Source: Secundilactobacillus angelensis (GTDB lineage: Bacteria > Bacillota > Bacilli > Lactobacillales > Lactobacillaceae). From it: DNA of 64,000 nt. The stretch lies in contig NZ_JAAXLJ010000001.1 in assembly GCF_012641075.1 (NCBI RefSeq), positions 124,001-188,000 on the forward strand, read 5' to 3'. Below are positions 35,626-43,941 of the stretch, piece by piece. The number at the start of each line of letters is the position of its first letter. Position 1 is the stretch's first letter. Under the pieces are notes generated by a model. The model saw only the letters and a list, made by a program, of their open reading frames with translations. It had not been told where the DNA came from and made no database searches. The translations under genes and the position numbers were made by a program.

Positions 35626-37095
35626 ATGTCTTTAAAGGAAACGTTCGTGGAAGAGTTGGAAAATGTTTTGAACATGGTTGGAGGCAAAGATGGTTCCAGA
35701 GATAAGTTATATATTACTCGTAAGAATGTAAGTGATAGCTTAACAAAGGGTGAGCAAGGGTTCGGGTTCATTTCCTTTATTCGCAGTGATCAGGCAGTTA
35801 GTGGCCGTTACTCAGGACTATCAATCAAAGTGAATCCTGGAGAGAACCACTATCGAATTTCTCTAGATATTGGTAACGAAGGTTTTGGTGATGACTATCA
35901 ATTAGCAACCTTGCCAGGAACCCGACGCCGATTTCTAAATTTGCAAAGGAACATTATTAGTTATTCTCAGAATCAAGAGGCTGACATTAAGTCGTTTTGC
36001 TCCTTGGAATACGGTGATGATGCACCCAAACGACAATTAAAAGATCTCGAAAAAGAATACAAAGCCGATAATATCGACTCACATCCCCAAGACTTGTTTG
36101 TAGCATTCGCAAAAAAGCCTGAGTTGACAGAAGAAATCCGTGATCAATCAAATAATCAGGAAGACTTTTGGCTAATCTTCAAAGCGGTTGTTGCAATTTA
36201 TGCTGAATTACGGCAATGGTCAAACAAGGGTGAGACTAAAATAGCTAATAAGTTTATTAGGGCAGTTGATGGTGATCATGATGGCAGCCAAGATGTGTCA
36301 GCTTATATTCAACAATTATTGAAACATCGTCAATATGTCGTCCTTCAAGGGGCCCCTGGCACTGGAAAAACCTATTTAATGAGCAAATTGAGTGAAAATT
36401 ACAAACCGTATTTTACTCAATTTCATGCTGAAACAACCTACTCTGATTTTGTGGGTGGTTACCGGCCAATTACTAATAATGGTCAATTAAGTTATCAGTA
36501 CTTTGAAGGTCCACTATTAAAAGCGATTCGTGCAGCAAAGGAAAACGATAGTCAGAAGGTTCTATTGATGATTGACGAAATCAACCGAGCTAATTTAAGT
36601 AACGTTTTAGGCGAAGCATTCTATCTATTTGAAAAGCAAGCTGGTGAGCGTAGAGCTAAAGTACAGCTCGGTGACCCACAGAATCCAATTAGTATTGAAG
36701 CCTTACCTTCCAATCTGTATGTTATTGCAACTATGAATACGGCTGACCGATCCTTGGCAGTAGTTGATTTTGCCTTACGACGTCGGTTTGCCTGGTACAC
36801 GATGCAGCCGCATGCTCTTAAACCAGCTGGCAACCAGACTTTTCATGCAAAACAGTTTGAAGCAATGGACCGCATCTTTCAAACGTACGCAACTAGCGAG
36901 GAATTAATGCTAGAACCAGGACAAGCCTACTATCTGACTGATTCCGAAAATGCGAATGCTCTGATGAACGACCGCATGCAATATGAACTTCTTCCTCTTA
37001 TTCGTGAGTACCTTGAGAATGGGTTAATGACGCAAGCAAAAGATGCCTTGAATCAGTACTTTGTCGATGAACTAAATCAGACATTGTTTATTTAG
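35626..37095 (+). CDS. mcrB: McrB-type GTPase of a type IV restriction system
   Basis: Motor subunit of McrBC, which cuts foreign DNA carrying modified cytosine. The N-terminal domain (residues about 10-170) is of the MrcB/DUF3578 kind that reads the modified base. The AAA+ part has Walker A GAPGTGKTY near residues 240-248, Walker B LLMIDEINRAN, the sensor ATMNTADRSL used for GTP specificity, and an RRRFAW arginine finger region. A TATAAT box at 35590 precedes it. McrC follows 10 bases later. It opens the defence island. Confidence 0.9.
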   Translation: MSLKETFVEELENVLNMVGGKDGSRDKLYITRKNVSDSLTKGEQGFGFISFIRSDQAVSGRYSGLSIKVNPGENHYRISLDIGNEGFGDDYQLATLPGTRRRFLNLQRNIISYSQNQEADIKSFCSLEYGDDAPKRQLKDLEKEYKADNIDSHPQDLFVAFAKKPELTEEIRDQSNNQEDFWLIFKAVVAIYAELRQWSNKGETKIANKFIRAVDGDHDGSQDVSAYIQQLLKHRQYVVLQGAPGTGKTYLMSKLSENYKPYFTQFHAETTYSDFVGGYRPITNNGQLSYQYFEGPLLKAIRAAKENDSQKVLLMIDEINRANLSNVLGEAFYLFEKQAGERRAKVQLGDPQNPISIEALPSNLYVIATMNTADRSLAVVDFALRRRFAWYTMQPHALKPAGNQTFHAKQFEAMDRIFQTYATSEELMLEPGQAYYLTDSENANALMNDRMQYELLPLIREYLENGLMTQAKDALNQYFVDELNQTLFI

Positions 37096-37105
37096 GAGGG
37101 ATATC

Positions 37106-38458
37106 TTGGGTAAAGATTTTCATGTTTCTACCGTTGAGATACCAACCTTCACAGACTATGTCTACCATCTTCCTAAAAGAATGATCGACCACCGAACACC
37201 ACTTGAGGATCAAGCCACTTTTATTGAGTTAAATCGCGAAGCTTTCTTATATTTAAATATTGAAGCTAGACAAGAAAACGGTGAATTGCATCTGTTAACA
37301 AATGGTTATGTAGGGGCAGTCCCATTGCGGATGCCACAGGCGGGCAAGGGAAAAGCAATTACCGATCTCATCGTTAGACCTCGTTATGGCGTTCACGAAA
37401 CGGATTGGTTTGCCTGGATGAGCCAAATGGCTGATTTTGCTGGTGTTAGCTTGGCACCAGAGACTGATTCTAGATTGAAATTAACCCGTTCTGAGGGGAC
37501 ACCTACTCCGCGTTATTTGATGGCTCAGGAAGTTATCAAAAATATGGTAGCCGTGGTGAAGTCGCGTGACTGGCAGTTGTTTAAGAATGAACGGAAGCTA
37601 CTCGAACGGCCAGTTGGTAGTGTTAACTGGACAAAGTATGCCAAACAAGCAGCGGACCCGCAGAAAAGATTGTTGTTTCCAACCCAAGTTAATGTGATGA
37701 CTCAAAACCACACTGAATTTGAACGAGCTTTGAATGTACTTTCTGAAGCTATTCAGATTATTAATAGTAGATTAACGCCGAATCGGGTTAAACAAAATTG
37801 TGCCCAGAACATAGCTTTCTTGGGGCATCAAATTTCTTTAAATCGCAGTGTAATGCATGAAACAGAACTCTTTCACATTCAGATGCGAGAAAGTGCGGAT
37901 GTTCAGAAGTTAAAAGAGTCGCTAAATGTATTTATTCAACAACAGACGAAAAGAGAATATAGCTGGCGGATTGATTTTTCAATGTTGTTTGAGCGATACG
38001 TCCAAAAGATACTGGCACATACCGTTGAACGAGTAGATAACAACACCAGAATTGGGCATACACTAACTCCGCATTATCGCCATCAAGTTTCGCAACTGAT
38101 GCCAAAGTATCTCGAACCCGATATGGTGGCTAAATTTGCTGGTGAGAAGATAGTATTAGATGCTAAGTATAAATCATATTTCTACGATCGATTTGGTGAA
38201 GGTCATGAGAGTCAGCAAGAAAGAATACGGCACGATATTCATCAGATTATTGCGTATACAAGTCTAATCGATGCTAGAACTGCCATCGTCATAGCACCAG
38301 TTGATGGTGACGAAGTTGTTGAAGAAATATCACAGTATGATCGGATTACTGTCGGCGTGTTGGGGATACCACTTGATCATCGACGTGCTAGGGAGTATGA
38401 GAGTAGTATAAGGTTATTTTTTGAGAAAATTACTGAACTTAGTACTGAGAATGATTAA
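37106..38458 (+). CDS. mcrC: McrC-type nuclease subunit
   Basis: Nuclease partner of McrB, 450 residues, starting with TTG 37106 after GGAGGG. The C-terminal PD-(D/E)xK site is visible as EPDMVAKF followed by VLDAKYKSY near residues 349-355. A downstream helix contains QERIRHDIHQIIAYT, as in the family. The N-terminal domain that contacts the McrB ring is less conserved. The pair is translated together and should act on modified phage DNA, complementing BREX. Confidence 0.9.
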   Translation: MGKDFHVSTVEIPTFTDYVYHLPKRMIDHRTPLEDQATFIELNREAFLYLNIEARQENGELHLLTNGYVGAVPLRMPQAGKGKAITDLIVRPRYGVHETDWFAWMSQMADFAGVSLAPETDSRLKLTRSEGTPTPRYLMAQEVIKNMVAVVKSRDWQLFKNERKLLERPVGSVNWTKYAKQAADPQKRLLFPTQVNVMTQNHTEFERALNVLSEAIQIINSRLTPNRVKQNCAQNIAFLGHQISLNRSVMHETELFHIQMRESADVQKLKESLNVFIQQQTKREYSWRIDFSMLFERYVQKILAHTVERVDNNTRIGHTLTPHYRHQVSQLMPKYLEPDMVAKFAGEKIVLDAKYKSYFYDRFGEGHESQQERIRHDIHQIIAYTSLIDARTAIVIAPVDGDEVVEEISQYDRITVGVLGIPLDHRRAREYESSIRLFFEKITELSTEND

Positions 38459-38503
38459 TGCTTTTTGTAGAAGAGTATAATGACATTGTAGGCAGGCAAT
38501 TAT

Positions 38504-38883
38504 ATGAAAAAATTATTATTAGCAATGGCGTTATCATTTGGATTTACTTTTGTTGGTGGGACACCGTGTATGCACAGAATCTCCATCAAAATGTGCCACA
38601 CACATATAGAGGTACATGGAAGTTAGCAAAGTCTTCGTGGTCATGGAAAGGTGAGTCTAAAACGCTAGTTGTTAAGTCCCGATATGTGAAACATCCTGTA
38701 TTTACATTAGGTGGTAGACGGCTGGGCGTTCATGTAGGTAAAAAGTACGTTTCGCTTTATCAGCTTAATTCTCACGGCAAACGAGCAGGAGAAAACTTTA
38801 TTTTGGGGAAAGCTCGTTATAAGGGGCATGCAGCCATCCATGTTATATTCGATACAGCTTCACAGTATTACGTTAGAAAGTAA
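38504..38883 (+). pseudogene. Frameshifted small secreted protein
   Basis: ATG 38504 opens a good signal peptide (MKKLLLAMALSFGFTFVGG), but the frame then runs into a stop after 39 codons. The mature part continues in another frame: DTVYAQNLHQNVPHTYRGTW onward to 38883. Adding one base around 38578-38581 would join them into a normal secreted protein with a VYAQ cleavage site. The mature start matches the secreted genes at 23272 and 34877. It lies between mcrC and brxA. It may be a real loss or a sequencing error. Confidence 0.6.
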
Positions 38884-39153
38884 TTTTTAAATGTTAAAAA
38901 CTGAGTTTCTATAAACATTTCTAACGCATTTTTTCGCTGTAGTTATATTTATTTTCGCATTAATTAAGAGGGGTTACATCTTGAGTATCGGTTACGCCAA
39001 AACTTAAGGTTGCAGCCCCTTTGGTGTGCCAATTCGTATTATTACTTTAGTGATGTTGTTCCTTGTATTTGTACATGGTAATCTAAAATCAATGGACTTA
39101 AAATAAGGTGGTCAGAAGTTGAACTGCAATAGTCATTACAATGGGGTGTAAAA
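38884..39153 (+). other. Gene-poor spacer before brxA
   Basis: 270 AT-rich bases that should hold the BREX promoter. GAGGGG at 38970 precedes a TTG (38981) that opens only eight codons. The same frame continues after the stop as a hydrophobic 26-residue stretch (VPIRIITLVMLFLVFVHG) ending at 39106. This could be the relic of a tiny membrane peptide; it is not called as a gene. Confidence 0.35.
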
Positions 39154-39756
39154 ATGGATGAGTATTCTGCTGGTGCTGTTAAATACGGCTTTTGGTTTAA
39201 TGAGTTTGATCAATTAATTCGGTGGGTTCTTGATGGCACATCAGATCAATCAATTAAGGATCAATTACAAGATGGTGTTTTTCTTAAACAAAAATCACGG
39301 CAACGTTCTTTGAACGTGACCTCAAGATTATTAACGCGAATCCATTCATTAACTACAGAACTTCAGAAATTATATCCAGATTTAGACCGTGATAATCAGC
39401 GATTATTAGTGCTAATTAGCATTATGAATACTGATCGATTAATTCATGATTTTATGATTACTTGTTTTAAAGATGCAGTGGTATTGGGTGATGAGCGGTT
39501 GCAAGACTATGAATTAGATGCTTTCTTTACACGAATGCAAGCCACTCATGAAAGCATTGCCAAATGGCAAGACCAAACAATTACCAGATTAAAGGGGACA
39601 ATTCGTAACTACCTCAGAGAATCAGGCATTGTTCGTTCGGAAGGTGATGATTTGGTTTTACGCCGTCCATTACTTGATCCAAGACTAATAGATGCACTTG
39701 TGAATGCATCATTACAGGAATATTTAGTAACTTTCACAGGGAGGACATATGAGTGA
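39154..39756 (+). CDS. brxA: BREX protein BrxA
   Basis: First gene of a type 1 BREX phage-defence operon, 200 residues. BrxA is a small helical DNA-binding protein (DUF1819, NusB-like fold). The region TSRLLTRIHSLTTELQKLYPDLDRDNQRLLVLISI (key R, L, E, D, Q positions) and the C-terminal REYLR-like segment fit. GGGGTGT precedes the ATG. It overlaps brxB by eight bases. Its exact task is not settled, but it is needed for defence in tested systems. Confidence 0.85.
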   Translation: MDEYSAGAVKYGFWFNEFDQLIRWVLDGTSDQSIKDQLQDGVFLKQKSRQRSLNVTSRLLTRIHSLTTELQKLYPDLDRDNQRLLVLISIMNTDRLIHDFMITCFKDAVVLGDERLQDYELDAFFTRMQATHESIAKWQDQTITRLKGTIRNYLRESGIVRSEGDDLVLRRPLLDPRLIDALVNASLQEYLVTFTGRTYE

Positions 39757-40354
39757 TTTAGATAACGATTTTAAACGGTTAGAGCAAAAAATTGGGCAAA
39801 AAGAATTTCAGCAGAACCGCGGCTTGTCTAATGAAGTCGGATACTACATTTTTGACTATCGACCAGAAGATGAATTACGGGTTCGAGAATACGTTAAAAA
39901 CATTGCTAATCGTTCAACTGTTGCCACGATAGGTGCCAATGTAAAAATTTTTAATTTGTATGATTTGATGATGGAGATCTTAGATGATTTTGGTTATACA
40001 GCTGGATTTGAAGATCTTGAAAAGAACTTTGGCATGACTCATGTAATTGAGGAAGTCAATAATATCTTGGAAATGAACGAAGAGCATAATCTCATCGTTA
40101 AACGCATTGAGTCACAGCTTTCTGATGATGAGCCAACAATTATTTTTATTACCGGAGTCGGAGAAGTATTTCCATTATTGCGATCGCATAAAGTGTTAAA
40201 CACTATGAATCAAGTAATTGATCAATCTCCCGTTATTATGTTTTATCCTGGCAAGTATGATGGCCTTCACTTACGGATGTTTGGTGAGCTTGAGGACGAT
40301 AATTATTACCGGGCATTTAGTTTGAGAATGGAGTGGAACGAACGTGAAGATTAA
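39749..40354 (+). CDS. brxB: BREX protein BrxB
   Basis: 201-residue DUF1788 protein, second gene of the BREX operon. Typical features are the N-terminal LDNDFKRLEQKI, the IFNLYDLMMEIL segment, the hydrophobic TIIFITGVGEVFPLLRSHKVLN core and the late VIMFYPGKYDGLHLRMFG block. The ribosome site GGGAGG lies inside brxA. It overlaps brxC by 11 bases, so brxA, brxB and brxC are translationally linked. Its role is unknown; it probably belongs to a complex with BrxC and PglZ. Confidence 0.9.
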   Translation: MSDLDNDFKRLEQKIGQKEFQQNRGLSNEVGYYIFDYRPEDELRVREYVKNIANRSTVATIGANVKIFNLYDLMMEILDDFGYTAGFEDLEKNFGMTHVIEEVNNILEMNEEHNLIVKRIESQLSDDEPTIIFITGVGEVFPLLRSHKVLNTMNQVIDQSPVIMFYPGKYDGLHLRMFGELEDDNYYRAFSLRMEWNERED

Positions 40355-43300
40355 AGAGTTATTTGCAAAGCCAATTGATCGCGATATTCAAGGGGTGATC
40401 AAGGTTGGGCAAGAAGATGATAAGCGTGTTCGTCAGGAATTGGAAGAATATGTTGTCACTCGAGAATTACAAGAACAGTTCGCAAACTTTTTTACAGCCT
40501 ATGAGAAAGCATTACAGGGACCGACAGATGATATGGGTGTGTGGATTTCTGGGTTTTTTGGTTCTGGGAAATCGCATTTCTTAAAAATTATTTCTTATAT
40601 TCTAGAAAACCGTCAAGTAGATGGGCAACCTGCCGTTACCTTTTTTAAGGATAAAATTACTGATCCTATGACATACAACCGCATGGAACGTGCTGCTGGA
40701 TCAGATACTCAGGTTATTCTGTTTAACATTGATTCAAAAGCTAAGAGTGGTGAAAAGCAGGAGAATAGTGTCATTATTAATGTTTTTCTCGATGTTTTTA
40801 ATGAGATGCAGGGGTACTCAGATAAAAATGCTTGGATTGCAGATCTTGAACGTCAATTAGATCAATCTGGTGATTATGAAGCATTTAAGAACAAATATAA
40901 AGAGTTAGAGAAGAATCACCTTAGCTGGGACATTGGACGTGACCATTATTCAATGAATATGGGAACGATCAAAGATACTTTAGTGCAATTAAATATCAAG
41001 TCTGAAGGTGATGCTCAAGGCATTATAGACAGTATTATGCAGCCTTATCAAATTAATCTTAGCTCGTTTGCGAAGCTAGTTAATGATTTCTGCGATAAAA
41101 CAGGGAAAAGATTGACCTTTATGGTGGATGAAGTAGGTCAATTCGTGGGTAAAAGCGAGCAACGAATGCTGAATCTACAAACTCTTGTTGAAGAGCTAGG
41201 AACAGCTACTCATGGTAAGGCCTGGGTTATCGTGACCTCTCAACAAGCGATTAATGAAGTTACTGCAAATATCAATGGCCAAGATTTTTCTAAAATTCAA
41301 GGACGTTTCAAGACTAGAATTGCAATGAGTTCTGCTAATGTCGATGAAGTAATTAAACGACGATTACTAGAGAAAACGGACAGTGCACACCAGGAATTAT
41401 CAGGCGTCTATGAAGCTAATGCTGCCTCTCTTAATAATGCGATTGATTTCGATGATGGACCAACTCGGCAAAAATTCACTAATGGTGCTGAATTTGCTGA
41501 AAATTATCCGTTTGTACCATATCAATTTCAATTATTACAACATGTTTTAACCGCTGTCCGGACCCATGGCTCAGATGGTAAACATTTGTCTGAAGGGGAA
41601 CGGTCGATGCTGTCCATTTTCCAAGAATCAGCAAGACGATTGATGAACGATGAAGAGGGTAAGTTAGTCCCATTTTCACTTTTCTTCGAGGGACTCGTTC
41701 AATTTCTTGATCATACCCACCGAATTGTTATTGAAAATGCACGTGATAATAGTACTTTGAATCCTGATAAAGAAAAGAATCCATTGACGCTTCAAGTATT
41801 GAAAGTCCTGTTCATGGTAAAATATTTAGATAATTTTGAAGCTACTGAGAATAACATAGTCACGTTAATGATCGACGAGATTAACGTTGATCGAATTGAA
41901 CTCACGAAAAATGTCCACGCTGCATTGTTGGCACTTCAACATGAAGGAATCGTTGAAAAGCACTTTGAAGATTATATTTTTCTGACGGATGCTGAACAAG
42001 ATATCAATACTGGAATTGAAAAACAAGAGATTAATTCAGCAGATATTACCAATACACTGCAACAGTTATTATTCAATAATAAAGAAATTGCAGAAAAGTA
42101 TAATTATCCTAAACTACACAACCGCTATAGTTTTAATTTCAACCGATTTTTGGATGGTAAACCATATGGTAAATATAACAATCAGCTCAATATTAAACTA
42201 TTTACACCGCTGAGTGATTATTTTGGTGATGAATTGACTTATGCTCAAGAAACAACGGTTCCGGGGAGCTTAGTTATAGCAATGCCAAACGATCGAAGCT
42301 ACATTGACCACATTACTCGATCATTAAAAATTAAACAGTATATTTTAAGTAATACCAATAATCAAGAATCTCGTTTTCGATTATTGATTGATGAACGGCA
42401 AAGTGAACGGGTTCAAATAGATAAAAAAGCCGAACAGCAACTATTTAATGCACTAGAAAGCGCTACTTTATATGTTTCAGGAGCACCTATTAAGAGCAAA
42501 CACGATTTTAAAAATCGTTGTGAAGAAGCTGAAAAAGCTGTTGTAGACGATGCTTACCGTAAGTTGAGTTATATCGAGGTTGCTAAAGATGCTCATGATA
42601 TTACGCAGTTGTTTGCAGATGAAGGAATGGTCTCAACTGATGAAAATAGTACGGCGGTTGCTGAAGTTTCGGACTATCTACAACAAAAAGCCCAAGCAGG
42701 TAGTCAACATTCAACATTGAAGTCTGTACTGACTCGCTTTCAAGATATTCCTTACGGTTATACAGAAGCGGATACGGAATGGCTAGTGGCTTCTTTATTT
42801 AAGCAAGGAAATATTAAAGTTAGCCTGAATGGTGAAAGCATCAGTCCAATCTCCACACCGGCTTCTCAAATTACAGAATATCTTACCAAAAAGCAATTTT
42901 CAGAAAAGATAGCAATTCAATGTCGCAAAGAAGTTGCTCCTCGTGATTTGAAAAAATTAAGAGAAGTTGCAGGTGATGTTTTTAATAAAAAAACCTTTAG
43001 TTCGGATGATGCAGAGACGGTAGCAACTGAAACACGGACAAAGGTAAAATCTGACTATGAATTATTAACTAATTTTGAAAACATGAATAAATTTTTCCCT
43101 GGCCATGATATTTTACAACAAGGGGAAAAATTAATACATGAGTTGGCAATAACCAGTGATACTGATTCATTTATAAACATTGTCGTTTCTAAAGCTGAGG
43201 ACTTACTCGATTGGTATGATGACTACGAAGAAAGAGGTATTAGAGATTTCTACTTCAGTGCTGAAATGCAGAAAATTTGGCAAGCAGGTCTAAATGACTT

Positions 43301-43919
43301 AGAAATTTACGATAATTCCCATGACTTTATAGCTGATGCAGAACTTGAAGAAATTATTCAAAAGCTTCAAAAATTATTGAATTCCAACCGTGCTGATAAT
43401 AATGTACGTGAGATTAATAAATTAGATCAACAGTTTGATGTAAAGTTTAGTCAAGTTTTTGATGCTAAATTAGCGAATAAACTTACAGAAATTGAAAACA
43501 TACAGCAAAATGGGTTAGATTTTTTAAAGCGATCTGAAGTGGCGACAGATAAATTACTGAAACCACAACAACGTTTTGATTCAATGATTGAAACTATTAA
43601 AAAAGATGCTAAAGAAGCTAAAACGTTGAATGCTTTAACGATCACCTCTAATCGTGCAGATGCTGTTTTTGACCAATTGACTAATACAGTTGAAATATTG
43701 ATAAAGGAACAAGAGCCCGATCCGGATCCATTAACACCGCCAACAGACGATGTTAAGCCAGCTAAAAAATCAATTGAAACTGTACGGGTCAGAGATGTAG
43801 TTAATACTAATCAATGGCATATTACTAGTGAGGCGGACATTAAGAATTACCTTAATTCTTTGGAACAACAATTAAAGATAAAATTATCTGATACTAACGA
43901 AATTAACGTTAAATTCTAA
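40344..43919 (+). CDS. brxC: BREX ATPase BrxC
   Basis: Large AAA-type ATPase of 1191 residues. The Walker A is GFFGSGKSH near residues 69-77, and the Walker B-like segment is FMVDEVGQF near residue 259. It begins with GTG 40344 inside brxB. The C-terminal half is helical with coiled-coil character (residues about 1000-1120, repeated L/K/E). The frame is intact over its full length. BrxC is thought to move or remodel DNA together with PglX and PglZ. Base composition is clearly A+T-richer than the flanking chromosome. Confidence 0.93.
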   Translation: MKIKELFAKPIDRDIQGVIKVGQEDDKRVRQELEEYVVTRELQEQFANFFTAYEKALQGPTDDMGVWISGFFGSGKSHFLKIISYILENRQVDGQPAVTFFKDKITDPMTYNRMERAAGSDTQVILFNIDSKAKSGEKQENSVIINVFLDVFNEMQGYSDKNAWIADLERQLDQSGDYEAFKNKYKELEKNHLSWDIGRDHYSMNMGTIKDTLVQLNIKSEGDAQGIIDSIMQPYQINLSSFAKLVNDFCDKTGKRLTFMVDEVGQFVGKSEQRMLNLQTLVEELGTATHGKAWVIVTSQQAINEVTANINGQDFSKIQGRFKTRIAMSSANVDEVIKRRLLEKTDSAHQELSGVYEANAASLNNAIDFDDGPTRQKFTNGAEFAENYPFVPYQFQLLQHVLTAVRTHGSDGKHLSEGERSMLSIFQESARRLMNDEEGKLVPFSLFFEGLVQFLDHTHRIVIENARDNSTLNPDKEKNPLTLQVLKVLFMVKYLDNFEATENNIVTLMIDEINVDRIELTKNVHAALLALQHEGIVEKHFEDYIFLTDAEQDINTGIEKQEINSADITNTLQQLLFNNKEIAEKYNYPKLHNRYSFNFNRFLDGKPYGKYNNQLNIKLFTPLSDYFGDELTYAQETTVPGSLVIAMPNDRSYIDHITRSLKIKQYILSNTNNQESRFRLLIDERQSERVQIDKKAEQQLFNALESATLYVSGAPIKSKHDFKNRCEEAEKAVVDDAYRKLSYIEVAKDAHDITQLFADEGMVSTDENSTAVAEVSDYLQQKAQAGSQHSTLKSVLTRFQDIPYGYTEADTEWLVASLFKQGNIKVSLNGESISPISTPASQITEYLTKKQFSEKIAIQCRKEVAPRDLKKLREVAGDVFNKKTFSSDDAETVATETRTKVKSDYELLTNFENMNKFFPGHDILQQGEKLIHELAITSDTDSFINIVVSKAEDLLDWYDDYEERGIRDFYFSAEMQKIWQAGLNDLEIYDNSHDFIADAELEEIIQKLQKLLNSNRADNNVREINKLDQQFDVKFSQVFDAKLANKLTEIENIQQNGLDFLKRSEVATDKLLKPQQRFDSMIETIKKDAKEAKTLNALTITSNRADAVFDQLTNTVEILIKEQEPDPDPLTPPTDDVKPAKKSIETVRVRDVVNTNQWHITSEADIKNYLNSLEQQLKIKLSDTNEINVKF

Positions 43920-43941
43920 CTTGACTGAACGGAGAAATTAA

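Noticed and set aside
41989-42213. Short frames inside brxC, pglX and pglZ
   Set aside because: They lie wholly within long intact genes in other frames and lack ribosome sites.
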